Below are positions 1 through 9,193 of a stretch of 64,000 nt of DNA, piece after piece. The translations under genes were made by a program, and so were the position numbers. Under the pieces are notes generated by a model. It ran no database searches. It was given only the letters and a program-made list of their open reading frames with translations, and had not been told where the DNA came from. The stretch lies in the NCBI GenBank assembly GCA_029781975.1, contig JAKOVQ010000046.1, positions 124,001 through 188,000 of the forward strand, written 5' to 3'. Each line of letters begins with the position of its first letter. Position 1 is the first letter of the stretch. This DNA comes from Acidobacteriota bacterium (lineage in GTDB: Bacteria; Acidobacteriota; Thermoanaerobaculia; UBA5066).

Positions 1-2533
1 CCTTCTTCCGGGTCCGCTTCCGGAACCACGAGAGGACGAGCTCGTGGCGGGCGCGCGTCGTCGCGACGTAGAGGAGGCGCTTCTCCTCGGCCAGCTCCCG
101 GAGTCGGTCGCCCGCCTCGACGAGCCTCCATCCCGGGGTCGCGCACCGCTCGCCCCCGAACGGGGCGCGGAATCCCAGCCTTCCCCCCTCGTGGTCCGAG
201 ACGAAGGTGCGGATCGACCGCCGCCTCTCGGGGTCGGAGAAGCCGAGGTCCGCCACGACGACCACGTCGTACTCGAGCCCCTTGGCCTTGTGGATGGTCA
301 GGAGGCGGACGGCGTCCTCGGTCTCCTCGAACGCGCGGGGCTCGGCGACGGACTCCTGAAGCCGCTTCACGAGCCGTTCCACGGCCGCCCGGAACCCGAC
401 TCCCTCGGCGTCGAGCTCCCGCGCCTGGACGAGGAGCCGCTCGAGGTTCGCCTCCGCCTGCTGCGCGTTCACGATCGCTCCCGCCGTCAGGGCCGCACGG
501 GCCGTCCTGGCGCCGAGGAGCGCCTCGACGGTCTCGGCCAGCGGCCTCTCGTGCCGGCGCGCCCGGAGCGAGGCGAGGAGGGCCGTCGCCCGCCCGGTCG
601 CCGACTCCGGCGGGATCGAGGCGGGGTCGTCGAACCGGGCGCCGGCCTCCGCGGCCTCGAGGAGGTCGAGGTCGGACAGCCCGAAGAGGAACGACTTGAG
701 GGCGGCGACGGTGGAGACCGAGTCGGTCGGGTCGTCGAGCGCGCGGAGGGCCGCCACCACCGCCGCGGTCTCCTCGCGTCGGAAGAAGCTCGTCCCCCCT
801 TCGAGGACGGCCGGAATCCCCGACTCGCGGAAGACCTCCTGGAAGAGGTCGACGGCGTCGTTCCGGGCGACGAGGACCCCGATCCGTCCCCACCCTCCCG
901 CCCGGCCCGCGTAGCGCGAGAGGAGGAGGTTCGCGACGGCGCGCGCCTCCTGCCTCCGGGCGCCTTCGTCCTCGGCGCCGCCCGCTCCGCCGTCGGGGCC
1001 CGCGTCCCCGGTCCCCTCTCCTCGCGCGCTCCCCTCGTCCGCGCCGGCATCCTCGTCCTCGTCGTCCTCGGGGACCGGGGGCGGCACGAGGTAGACCACG
1101 TGCGGGCGGCCGTCGTCGACGGCGTCCGGCGTCGCGACGAGCGGCGCGTAGGCGACGTCGTAGGCCCCGTCCGGAGAGGCGAAGACCTCGGAGAAGACGG
1201 CGTTCACGAACGAGACGAGCCCGGGGGCCGATCGGAAGCTCGTCGTCAGCGAGAGCCGGTCCCCGGCGTCGAACCGGGCGGCCACGGCCCGGTACGTCTC
1301 CACGTCGCCGCGACGGAAGCGGTAGATCGACTGCTTCGGGTCGCCGACGACGAAGAGGGCTCCCGGCGCCGGCTCCAGGTCGTCCCAGACGTCGCGGGAC
1401 TGCTCGACGTCGCCCGAGGCCAGGCGGAGGACGATCTCCGCCTGGACGGGGTCGGTGTCCTGGAACTCGTCGACGATGAAGGTCCGGTAGCGCTCCTGGA
1501 AGTGCCGCCGCGCGGCGGGGTAGTCGCAGAGGAGCTTGCGCGTGGCCAGGAGGAGGTCGTCGAAGTCGAGGAGCCCCTGCCGGCGCTTCTCCTCCTCGAC
1601 GAGGGGGAGGAAGGCCTCCCGCAGCCGGAGGAGGACTCCGGCCAGGAGGCGCTCCCGGGGGACGAGGGCGAGCCGGTCGGGGAGGTCGCGGACCTCGGCC
1701 CGGAACGCCTTCGCCCGGTCGCGCAGGCCCGCGCCGAAGACGCTCCTCCTGCCCCGGCTCGCCTCGAGCGGGGTCTGCGGCCGGGCCAGGGCGAGCTCCT
1801 CCTCGGAGAGGGTCAGGAACCCGCGGACCTCGGCCGCGGCCTGTGCGATCGACCGGACCTTCGGATCGCCGCGCTCGTCCGCGGGAACGTCCTCCACGAT
1901 CGCCTCCCCCTCCGCGGCGAGGAGCTCGAGCTCCTGGCGGACGAAGGGGAGGGGGTCGGTGGGGATCGACGCGGAGAGCGCGAGCGCGCGCTTCTCGTAG
2001 AGGAGGCGCGCCAGGTCGCGCAGGGCCGAGAGCGAGAGGCCCTGCCGGATCGCGTCGGCCACCGGGCCGGGACGCCGCGCCTCGTCGTCGAGCCAAACGT
2101 CGAAGAGGTCGTCGACGAGCTCGGCGGCGACCGTCTCCTCGAGCGTCACGAAGTCGGGGTCGACCCCGGCGTCCACCGGCCACTCGCGGAGGAGGCGGGA
2201 GCAGAAGGAGTGGATCGTCGTGATCGTGGCCGCCTCGAGGTCGCGCCGCGCCTCGAGGGCCCTGGCGCGCCGCGCGGCGTCCTCTCCCTCCGCCGCGATC
2301 ACGGCGTCGAGCCCCTCCCTCACGCGGCTCCTCATCTCCGCCGCGGCCTTTTCCGTGAACGTCATCGCGGCGATCTGGGGGAGCGAGACCCCCTCGTCGC
2401 CGAGGACGAGCTGGAGGATCCGGGCGACGAGCGTCGTCGTCTTCCCGGTCCCCGCCGACGCCTCGACGATGAGCGAGCGGTCCGTCGCCTCGGCCGCGCG
2501 CCTCCTCTCCGCGTCGTCGGGCAGCGGGGTCAT
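1..2533 (-). CDS. addA: AddA-type UvrD/RecB superfamily helicase-nuclease, 3' end beyond window
   Basis: This is an ATP-dependent DNA helicase subunit of the AddAB/RecBCD-like double-strand-break repair complex. It runs off the window at position 1, so its C-terminus, where AddA carries a nuclease domain, is not visible. The minus-strand translation shows Walker A ASAGTGKTT at residues 25-33 (Lys31), a TFTEKAAAEM motif, the Walker B stretch IVDEFQDTDPVQ, GDPKQSIYRFRRGD, LTIHKAKGLEYDVVVVAD and YVATTRAR, the ordered SF1A motifs. The ATG at 2533 overlaps the addB stop (ATGA), so the two genes are probably translationally coupled. AddA or a RecB-like relative is nearly certain; addA is preferred because the partner looks like AddB. 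Confidence 0.93.
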   Translation of the reverse strand, partial: MTPLPDDAERRRAAEATDRSLIVEASAGTGKTTTLVARILQLVLGDEGVSLPQIAAMTFTEKAAAEMRSRVREGLDAVIAAEGEDAARRARALEARRDLEAATITTIHSFCSRLLREWPVDAGVDPDFVTLEETVAAELVDDLFDVWLDDEARRPGPVADAIRQGLSLSALRDLARLLYEKRALALSASIPTDPLPFVRQELELLAAEGEAIVEDVPADERGDPKVRSIAQAAAEVRGFLTLSEEELALARPQTPLEASRGRRSVFGAGLRDRAKAFRAEVRDLPDRLALVPRERLLAGVLLRLREAFLPLVEEEKRRQGLLDFDDLLLATRKLLCDYPAARRHFQERYRTFIVDEFQDTDPVQAEIVLRLASGDVEQSRDVWDDLEPAPGALFVVGDPKQSIYRFRRGDVETYRAVAARFDAGDRLSLTTSFRSAPGLVSFVNAVFSEVFASPDGAYDVAYAPLVATPDAVDDGRPHVVYLVPPPVPEDDEDEDAGADEGSARGEGTGDAGPDGGAGGAEDEGARRQEARAVANLLLSRYAGRAGGWGRIGVLVARNDAVDLFQEVFRESGIPAVLEGGTSFFRREETAAVVAALRALDDPTDSVSTVAALKSFLFGLSDLDLLEAAEAGARFDDPASIPPESATGRATALLASLRARRHERPLAETVEALLGARTARAALTAGAIVNAQQAEANLERLLVQARELDAEGVGFRAAVERLVKRLQESVAEPRAFEETEDAVRLLTIHKAKGLEYDVVVVADLGFSDPERRRSIRTFVSDHEGGRLGFRAPFGGERCATPGWRLVEAGDRLRELAEEKRLLYVATTRARHELVLSWFRKRTRKK

Positions 2534-5500
2534 CTCACCTCCTCGAGGCGAAAGAGGGGGTTGCCCGCTTCGCGCACGCGCTCTCCCTCGCGTTTCCTCC
2601 GGTAGACCTTCTCGTGGCCGGGACCGCAGACGTCGGCGACGGGGCAGCCCCGGCAGAGCTCCCGCTTCCCGGCGAGCCCCTTCGTCCGCGGGAAGACGAG
2701 GCCCCGCGCGAGGGCCTCCCCGAGGAGCGCGAGGACCTCCGCGAGGCCGTCCTCGGCGGCCGCGGTCCCGTCCTCGTCGAAGGTCACGGGGACCGCCTCG
2801 GCCGGGGCCCCGGCGCGGGGAGGCGGGACGAAGAGGTACTCCGAGGCCACCGTCGTGGCCCCGAGGGCGCGCGCGAGGCGCGCGTAGACCGCCAGCTGCG
2901 CGCGCTCCCCGCCGACGACGAGGTGACGGGCCCTGTTCGTCTTGCCGAACGGGTCAGGCTTGCCGAACTTGTAGTCGACGACGAGCGCCGCGTCCCCGGA
3001 ACGATCCACGCGGTCGGCGGCCCCGCGGAAGCGCGCGGGCCCGCCGGCGAACGGGACCGTGACCTCCGCCGCCGCCTCTCCCGGCCCGAACCTCAGCTCC
3101 GAGGCCGAGACCGGCAGGGCGGCGGCCCCCCTCTCCGCCTCCCGGCGGAGGACCGCCGCGACGAGCGCCGAGAGACGCTCCTCCACCGCCTCGCGCAGCG
3201 GCTCCGGCGGGTCGGTCTCGAGCGTGGCGAGCGCCTCGCGGACGACCGCGACCGCGACGTCCCGGCCGCGCGACTCCGGCACGTCCGCCATGCGGGAACC
3301 CGGGCGGAGAGAGCGGGCGAGCCTCTCGAGCGCCCCGTGCGCGAGCGTCCCGAGCGTCAGGCCGTCCGGGTCGAGCGGGTCCGAGGGCTCGTCCCGCGCC
3401 TCGAGGCCGAGGGCGTCGAGGAGGAAGGCGCGGTAGGGGCACGCGGCGAGCCTCTCGAGCCGGCTCGCCGAGAGGGGCCTCGCCGTCAGCGAGAGGAGAG
3501 GCGTGGGCCGCCCGAGGCGGCCGTCCCACGCGGTGAAGGCGCCGCCCGCGCGGGCGCGGCCGCGGGCCACGGCGCGCCGCACGGACTCGAAGCCGACGGG
3601 CAGGGACGCGAGCGCCCGGCGGCCGTCCGCCAGGACGCGCCGGGCCGCCTCCTCCGCGTCGAGCGCCGGACCCTCGGAGACCAGCCGCCCGAGCGGGAGC
3701 CACCGGAGGGGAAGGGGAGGCGCGGCGGCGGTCCCGAGCTCGCTCTCCCTCAGCGACACACCGGCCGTCTCCTCGAGGACGTCGAGGAGGTAGGGCGAGA
3801 GGAGGCGGGGGCGGTCCGTCGTCGACTCGCGGCGCGCGGCGAGGAGGACGAGCCGTTTTCGGGCCGCCCCGCGGCAGAGGTTGAAGAGGAACCGCTCCTC
3901 CCGCGCGTGCCGCCTCCCCGACCGCGGCGCGAGAGGCGCTCCCGCGGCCTTCGCCACCCGGAGCCGCTCGTCGTCGAGGAGGAGGGGGTCGGGGCGCGAG
4001 GCCCTGGGGAAGAGCTGCTCGGCGAGGCCCGGCACCAGGACGGCGTCGAAGAGGAGCCCGCGCGCGGAGACGGCCGAGAGGAGCGCCACGCCGTCGCGCT
4101 CGAAGCGGCCGTGGGAGACGGGCGACTCCTCGAGCGCGTCGGGGAGGAGCGCGGCCACCTCCGCCGCCTCGACCGGCCCCGGCTCGACATGGCCGAGGGC
4201 GGCGAGCGACGCCGCGGCCTCGGCGAGGGCGTCCCGTCCCCCCGGCGGGACCCCGGCGGCCGCCTGCGCGAGGGACGCGAACGAGGCGGCGAGGCGGTCG
4301 CCCCACGCGGACCAGGGGGCCGGGCTCCCCTCCGGGAGCATCGGCTCGACGACGCGGAGCGTGGCCTCCAGGGCGCCGCGAGCCGCGCGCCGGCGCTCCT
4401 CGCGGCGCGAGAGCCTCCCGTCGGCGGCCGCGTCGAGCGCGGCGCCGGGGGGCGTTCGCCGAAGGGCGTCGGCGAGGCGGCGGTGGAGGTCGTCGCGACC
4501 GGCGCGACCCCCGTGGAACCCGAGGTCCGCGAGGGCCCGCGCCGCGCGGGCCGCGGTGAGCGGCGCGAGGGCGCCGAGCGACTCGAGGAGGTCGGCGAGG
4601 AGCGCGAGGTCCGCGGAGCGGAAGTCTCCGGCGACGAGGTCGAGCACCGCGCGTGCCGCACGCGCGACGGGTGTCCGGGAGAAGCCCGTCCCCGCGGGGC
4701 GGAAGAACGGGAGGGACCGCGCGTTCAGCTCGGCGACGAGCGCCGGCTCCTGTCGGGCCGGGTCGCGCAGGACGATCGCGACCCGATGGAGCGGGATCCC
4801 GTCGTCCACGGCGCGGAGGAGCTCGCGGACCACCTCGCGCGCCTCCGCGCTCTCCGTCGGGGCGACGACCACCTCGGCAGGAGGCGCGGCCGGGGCCGGC
4901 AGAAGAAGCGCGGTCACTCCGAGGAGCCGCTCGAAGAGCCCCGAGCGGATCTCGGGGAGCCCGGCCTCCCGCGGCGCCTCCGTCCCGCCGTCCTCCGGGA
5001 CGAAGGCGACGACCTCGCGCTCCCGCGCCACCGCGCCGACGAGCGCTTCCCTGAGGCCCCCCAGGTCGTAGAGGCCGTAGGCCAGGAGGGGCCTGTCGTC
5101 CGCGGGGAGCCGGACGGCGGCGGCGCGCGCGACGAGGGACGTGGCGTCGGCGAAGCGGCTGCGCCGCTCCTCGAACGCCGCGAGGGTGGCGCCCACGCTC
5201 GCGAGGAAGGCGGCGCGCTCCTCGCCCGACCCCGCCGCCGCGAGGAGGCCGGGCCACCTCTCGTGCGGGATGCCGGCCTCGCGGAGGTCGTCGGCGGTCC
5301 GCTCCACGAGCGCGGCGCCCGAGCGCCTTTCGCGCAGCGGGCCGAACTCCTTCCCCTCGGGCGTCTCGGCCAGCGCCCGCCGCGCCAGGAGCGCGCCTCC
5401 CAGCGGCGGGAGGGGAGGGCGCGGATCGGGCTCGGAGAGCCGCTCGCGCGAAAGGTCCAGGAAGGTGAGGAACCGCAGGTTCGCCACGCCGCCGCGCGCC

Positions 5501-5658
5501 TCGGCCGCGCGCCGCCTCAGGTAGAGCGCGAGGAGGTTCGAGCCGACGAGGACCTCGACGGGCGCGAGCGGGTCCGCGGACTGGAGCGCGCCCACCTCCG
5601 CGAGGAAGCGCTCCTCGAGCGCGGCGAAGGGACCGGCGAAGAGCCGGTGACGCGGCAT
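2530..5658 (-). CDS. addB: AddB-type PD-(D/E)XK nuclease subunit with Fe-S cysteines
   Basis: This 1042-residue protein is the second subunit of an AddAB-like end-processing nuclease. The C-terminal third holds the RecB-family nuclease core, with the DYK of ALVVDYKFGK near residue 890. A Cys in LAACPYRAF (near residue 740) and the cluster ELCRGCPVADVC (near 1000-1010) match the four-cysteine 4Fe-4S arrangement that clamps AddB-type nuclease domains. The N-terminal half resembles an inactivated helicase fold, since no clean Walker A is visible. I place the start at MPRHRLFAGPF (5658), because the reading frame upstream runs into the preceding gene. The stop overlaps the addA start, and the upstream gene ends 10 bp away, so all three may be co-transcribed. 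Confidence 0.88.
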   Translation of the reverse strand: MPRHRLFAGPFAALEERFLAEVGALQSADPLAPVEVLVGSNLLALYLRRRAAEARGGVANLRFLTFLDLSRERLSEPDPRPPLPPLGGALLARRALAETPEGKEFGPLRERRSGAALVERTADDLREAGIPHERWPGLLAAAGSGEERAAFLASVGATLAAFEERRSRFADATSLVARAAAVRLPADDRPLLAYGLYDLGGLREALVGAVAREREVVAFVPEDGGTEAPREAGLPEIRSGLFERLLGVTALLLPAPAAPPAEVVVAPTESAEAREVVRELLRAVDDGIPLHRVAIVLRDPARQEPALVAELNARSLPFFRPAGTGFSRTPVARAARAVLDLVAGDFRSADLALLADLLESLGALAPLTAARAARALADLGFHGGRAGRDDLHRRLADALRRTPPGAALDAAADGRLSRREERRRAARGALEATLRVVEPMLPEGSPAPWSAWGDRLAASFASLAQAAAGVPPGGRDALAEAAASLAALGHVEPGPVEAAEVAALLPDALEESPVSHGRFERDGVALLSAVSARGLLFDAVLVPGLAEQLFPRASRPDPLLLDDERLRVAKAAGAPLAPRSGRRHAREERFLFNLCRGAARKRLVLLAARRESTTDRPRLLSPYLLDVLEETAGVSLRESELGTAAAPPLPLRWLPLGRLVSEGPALDAEEAARRVLADGRRALASLPVGFESVRRAVARGRARAGGAFTAWDGRLGRPTPLLSLTARPLSASRLERLAACPYRAFLLDALGLEARDEPSDPLDPDGLTLGTLAHGALERLARSLRPGSRMADVPESRGRDVAVAVVREALATLETDPPEPLREAVEERLSALVAAVLRREAERGAAALPVSASELRFGPGEAAAEVTVPFAGGPARFRGAADRVDRSGDAALVVDYKFGKPDPFGKTNRARHLVVGGERAQLAVYARLARALGATTVASEYLFVPPPRAGAPAEAVPVTFDEDGTAAAEDGLAEVLALLGEALARGLVFPRTKGLAGKRELCRGCPVADVCGPGHEKVYRRKREGERVREAGNPLFRLEEVR

Positions 5659-5668
5659 CCCGCGGAGT

Positions 5669-7672
5669 CTAGGGCGAGCCGACCTCTCCGACGAGGACCC
5701 CGTCCCCCTTCGCGAGAATCCGCGCACCGGGGGGAGGTGCGACCGAGAGCCGCGCCGTCATCCGCCCCGCCGCGACGACGGGGAGCGAGAGCTCGGCGGC
5801 GGTCCGGGTCCCCCCCGACTCCACTACGACCGGGAGGCTCTCGCCCCGCAGCCGGAAGACCAGCCGTCCCGGCGCCTCGCGCGCCACCGCCTCGCTCCCG
5901 TGGAAGACGAGCCCGGAGAGGCGAGACGGGTCGACGAGGATGGGCGCGCGGGCGTCGAGGAGGAGGAGCACGAGGTCCCCGTGCCGCTCGACGGCCCGGA
6001 TGCCGACGGGGCCGGGATCGGCGACGAGCGCCCCGAGCGCGGCGCGGTCGGCGGCCTCGAGGTCGCCGGTCCTCACCTCGACCGCGCCGGCCCCGAGCTC
6101 GCGGTAGACGGCGACCGTGGCGGAGAGCCCGCCTTCGCGCGAGAAGCGCGAGAGCCAGAGGTGGATGTCGGGAGAGACCGACCAGAAGCCGACGAGGGCG
6201 CGCCGGCGGTGGTAGAGCTGCTCGCCCCACGACCGCTCGGCGTTGGCCCGCGACCACGGATAGACGGACGTCACCGCGTCGCGCGGCAGCGAGGCATAGG
6301 CGGCCGCGAACGGCGAGGGGCCCGGAGGGGCCTGCGCTGGCACCGCCCGGGGCCAGAGGTCGAGGAGGAGCAGGGGGGCCGCGCCGAGGAGGAGGAGCCG
6401 TCGCCGCGGGGCGGGCGATGTGCGGAGTACTCGCGAGGCGGCGATCGCGGAGGCGACGACGAGGCCGAGGTCGAACCACTGGTCCCAGCGGTGGATCCCG
6501 CGCACGCTGCCGAAGACGGGGAGCCCGTCGAGGAGACGGTAGGGCCCGGGAAGGAGCGGACGGCCGAGAAGGCGGACCGTGGGGCCGAGCGCGAAGAGGA
6601 ACGACGCGGCGGCAACGACCCCCCAGGGGACGAGCGACCGCTCGAAGCGACCGCGACGGCGGCCGGTTGCAGGGCGGCGGAGGAGCGCAGCGGCTGCGCC
6701 GAGCGCCGCAAGGGCCGCGAGCGGCGGGAAGAGCGCGGACGCCCCCTCGGGGAGCCCGGGAACGATCGGGTCGAAGAGCGAGCGGAGGGGGCCCGAGAAG
6801 ACGCCTTCGTGGAGGAGCGCCGCGAGGTCTGCCGCGTGCCCCTCGATGACTCTCTGGTCAAGCTCGATCCCGTACGCCTCCCGGAGGTGGAAGAGGGGCT
6901 CGTAGACCGCCGCCAGGAACGCCGCCACGGGGACGAATGCGGCCACCAGCACCGGCAGGCGCCGCCGCGCCGCGGGCTCCGTTGCCGCGACGACGAGGAG
7001 GAGCGCGAGGACGGTGCTCCCCATCACGAGGCCGTAGAGACTCCCCAGCCCGAGCGCCACCCAGGCGGCGGCCGCGAAGGCGGCGTCCCGCGTCCTTCGC
7101 CTCCTCAGGAAGCGGATCACGAAGGTGAGCCCGAGCGGGACGAAGCCCGACCAGAGCGTCGAGAGGACGCCGAGGTTGTTCAGCCGCGCCGGTCCCCATC
7201 CCCAGAGGAGCGCCCCCCCGAGCGCCACCCAGCCCGGCCCCGCGACCTCTGCGAGGAGGGCGCCTGCGGCGGCGACGCCCACGACGCAGGAGAGGAGGTA
7301 GGGGACGTCGTAGCCCAGGGCGAGCGAGCCAGAGAGCCGGGCGAAGGGGTAGCCGACGAGCGCCGGCAGGATGAAGGGCTCGCCGAGCGGCCAGGCGTCG
7401 GGATAGGGGGCGAGGACGCGGTCGTCGTGCAGCCGGTAGTCGGCCGCGTCGAAGCGATTCCACGCCCTGCCCATCACGCTGAGGTTGATGACGGGGTCGC
7501 CCAACAGGTGGTTCGGCTCCGGCCTCCCGCACGGGATGAGAGAGAGGGGGGAGACGAGAGTCCGGGGCAGGTAGACGACCGGAGCCAGGAGGGCGCAGCC
7601 CCAGAGGAGGGCGACGAATCTGCGGCGCGGTAGGAGCGCTCTGTGTCCCTTCGGCGACCCGGCACGCTTCAT
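5669..7672 (-). CDS. Large polytopic membrane protein, GT-C glycosyltransferase-like
   Basis: This 667-residue integral membrane protein has a hydrophobic segment near residue 20 (LLWGCALLAPVVYLP), many further transmembrane segments to about residue 430, and a soluble C-terminal region of about 230 residues. The layout of N-terminal helices, a long first loop carrying acidic residues (GDPVINLSVMGRAWNRFDAADY) and a periplasmic tail resembles GT-C fold glycosyltransferases and YfhO-like proteins that use polyprenyl-phosphate sugars. No catalytic residue can be assigned with certainty, so the substrate is unknown. The ATG at 7672 has only a weak ribosome site. It lies just upstream of addB with a 10-bp gap, an association I cannot explain functionally. 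Confidence 0.72.
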   Translation of the reverse strand: MKRAGSPKGHRALLPRRRFVALLWGCALLAPVVYLPRTLVSPLSLIPCGRPEPNHLLGDPVINLSVMGRAWNRFDAADYRLHDDRVLAPYPDAWPLGEPFILPALVGYPFARLSGSLALGYDVPYLLSCVVGVAAAGALLAEVAGPGWVALGGALLWGWGPARLNNLGVLSTLWSGFVPLGLTFVIRFLRRRRTRDAAFAAAAWVALGLGSLYGLVMGSTVLALLLVVAATEPAARRRLPVLVAAFVPVAAFLAAVYEPLFHLREAYGIELDQRVIEGHAADLAALLHEGVFSGPLRSLFDPIVPGLPEGASALFPPLAALAALGAAAALLRRPATGRRRGRFERSLVPWGVVAAASFLFALGPTVRLLGRPLLPGPYRLLDGLPVFGSVRGIHRWDQWFDLGLVVASAIAASRVLRTSPAPRRRLLLLGAAPLLLLDLWPRAVPAQAPPGPSPFAAAYASLPRDAVTSVYPWSRANAERSWGEQLYHRRRALVGFWSVSPDIHLWLSRFSREGGLSATVAVYRELGAGAVEVRTGDLEAADRAALGALVADPGPVGIRAVERHGDLVLLLLDARAPILVDPSRLSGLVFHGSEAVAREAPGRLVFRLRGESLPVVVESGGTRTAAELSLPVVAAGRMTARLSVAPPPGARILAKGDGVLVGEVGSP

Positions 7673-7766
7673 CGGACGGTGGTATAGCAGAACGGTCCGC
7701 GCGCCGCCTCCGCCTCTCCTCCGCGGAACGCGCGCGAAACCGGGGGAGTCCGCTTAGAATCGCGGC

Positions 7767-7865
7767 GGAAGCGCAAGGGGTCCGGTGGCCCCCCTGGTCT
7801 TCAAAACCAGCGTGCTCGTCCCGAGAGGGGCGGCGGGTGGGTTCGACTCCCACACGCTTCCGCCA
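7767..7865 (+). tRNA. selC: tRNA-Sec, anticodon UCA, CCA end encoded
   Basis: This 99-nt RNA has all the marks of a bacterial selenocysteine tRNA. The acceptor GGAAGCG pairs with CGCTTCC, the discriminator is G7862 and CCA is encoded at 7863-7865. The D loop reads TCCGGTGG. The anticodon stem CTGGT/ACCAG encloses the loop CTTCAAA with anticodon TCA at 7801-7803. A long variable arm (CGTCCC/GGGGCG around GAGA) and a T arm GTGGG-TTCGACT-CCCAC follow. An eighth acceptor pair would be C7774 with A7854, a mismatch. It decodes UGA as selenocysteine together with SelA, SelB and SelD, none of which lie in this window. Confidence 0.93.
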
Positions 7866-8025
7866 CTGCTGACGACGTGCGAGAGGCCGATCAAGGCGGG
7901 TCGACGATTCATCCGCTGCAGTCCGCCTCCGTCACGGGGGTGTCCGTGGGCGCCGCCGATCGAGGTCCAGCCCGCGGTGAGCGAAACCCGTCCGGCACAG
8001 CCCCGCCACGGATCCCGGCCCCCGT

Positions 8026-8784
8026 TCACTTGATCGAGTACGCCTTGAAAGCGGCCTCGTGGTCCAGATGGTGGGACGACAGGAACGCCCATGCCTTCTG
8101 ATTGATCTCGTTGGAATGGCGATAGTAGTCATGATCGTAGCCTTCCAGCTCCAGTAGGGTGCAGGGGAAGCCCTTCGCCTCGAAGGCCTTCTTCGTATCG
8201 CGCACCGCCTGCAACGGAAAGAACGGATCGCGGGACCCGACGACGAGGAGGACGGGAATCTTCCGGGAGGCGAAGGCGAGGACGTTTGCCTCGGAGCTGT
8301 CGCGAAAGGCTCCCGCGTGGACGGCGGCGGCGGCGAAGAACTCCGACTCCATGGCAGCCATGCTGAGGGCGAAGACGGCACCCGCGGAATGCCCGAAGAG
8401 GTAGACGCGCGACGTGTCGATGGGATAGCGGGCCCTGAGGAACGCCGCGACGTCCGCCAGGAACTGGGGCCCATCGTCAGGAATGGCCCAGCCGGAACGG
8501 TCGAGTGCGTCCGGTGCGGCGAGGAGGAGGCCTTCCCGATCTGCGAGGCTCCGCCACTCCTTGACCTGAGAGGCGCCGTCCCGCCCGGATCCATGAAGAA
8601 GGATGAGGAGGGGTGTCGCGGTCTCGGGTGAGAGCCCGTCGGGTCGATAGACGTGACAGACCCTCTTCTGGCCGCCGGAGGTCAGTGTCTCCTTCTGGAT
8701 CGATCCGGAGCGGGCGCTTGCGGCTGGGGCCAGAACAGCCAACACGAGGACGAGGGGAAGAGAGCGGAAGCGTGGACGCTTCAT
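8026..8784 (-). CDS. Secreted PHB depolymerase/feruloyl-esterase-like hydrolase
   Basis: This is a 252-residue exported alpha/beta hydrolase. The start MKRPRF at 8784 is preceded by GAGGAG and followed by a classic signal peptide (LPLVLVLAVLAPAASA). LLHGSGRDG supplies an oxyanion-hole HGSG, and FGHSAGA holds the nucleophile elbow GxSxG with Ser133. An Asp in VVGSRDPFFPL and a His in the EGYDHDYYRH stretch are candidates for the rest of the triad. The LpqC/PHB-depolymerase-like esterase family is the best fit; the substrate is unknown. The start overlaps the stop of the upstream small secreted protein (ATGA), so the pair is probably translationally coupled. Confidence 0.82.
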   Translation of the reverse strand: MKRPRFRSLPLVLVLAVLAPAASARSGSIQKETLTSGGQKRVCHVYRPDGLSPETATPLLILLHGSGRDGASQVKEWRSLADREGLLLAAPDALDRSGWAIPDDGPQFLADVAAFLRARYPIDTSRVYLFGHSAGAVFALSMAAMESEFFAAAAVHAGAFRDSSEANVLAFASRKIPVLLVVGSRDPFFPLQAVRDTKKAFEAKGFPCTLLELEGYDHDYYRHSNEINQKAWAFLSSHHLDHEAAFKAYSIK

Positions 8785-9158
8785 GATTGAATTCGCTCCT
8801 CGGACTGCCTCGCTGGAGAAGCGCCGAGCACGGGGGATGAGGGGGGCTCGAGATACACCCTTCGCCACTGACCCTCGACTCTGACCCGGGGCTCTCCCAC
8901 GAGGTCGCCGGTCACCGTACTTCCCGTGGCTCGAAGTGACGGGCCCGGTCCGAGTGAGACTGAACGAGGCATGGTTGGCGAAGGTGCTGTTGCCCTGATG
9001 ACAATCTCCGGCGTGGCCTGTGCCGGCGTGAGGACGAAGGGCAGAGACGGGGTCTTCTCCGGGTGCGGGGCTGTCGGTTGCTGCTGTGCCGGAATGGACG
9101 ATGCGCTTAGAACGATTGTCGCAGCGCCCGGAGTAACGATGATCAAGCGATGCCTCAT
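8781..9158 (-). CDS. Small secreted Pro-rich protein of unknown function
   Basis: This 125-residue protein begins with MRHRLIIVTPGAATIVLS, a signal peptide probably cut after IPAQ. The mature part is rich in proline, serine and threonine and shows no recognised fold. The start at 9158 has a good ribosome site (CGGAGG, 10 nt upstream). Its TGA overlaps the ATG of the following esterase, which is the main evidence that it is a real gene. The reading frame remains open upstream, but that part overlaps the neighbouring lipoprotein gene antigenically unrelated in frame, so I do not extend it. It may help or accompany the esterase outside the cytoplasm; this is inference from the overlap alone. Confidence 0.6.
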   Translation of the reverse strand: MRHRLIIVTPGAATIVLSASSIPAQQQPTAPHPEKTPSLPFVLTPAQATPEIVIRATAPSPTMPRSVSLGPGPSLRATGSTVTGDLVGEPRVRVEGQWRRVYLEPPSSPVLGASPARQSEERIQS

Positions 9159-9193
9159 GACGAAATGCCTCCGAGGAGTGCCGCGCACGGCTC

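Noticed and set aside
2614..6849. A very long open frame on the plus strand opposite addB and the membrane protein, and a similar one opposite addA from 44
   Set aside because: High GC leaves antisense frames open by chance. The product is Arg/Gly/Glu-rich without any domain, while the minus strand shows clear helicase and nuclease motifs.
7866..8025. Selenoprotein gene next to selC
   Set aside because: No open frame with an in-frame TGA and continued homology was found here or at the ends of other genes in the window.
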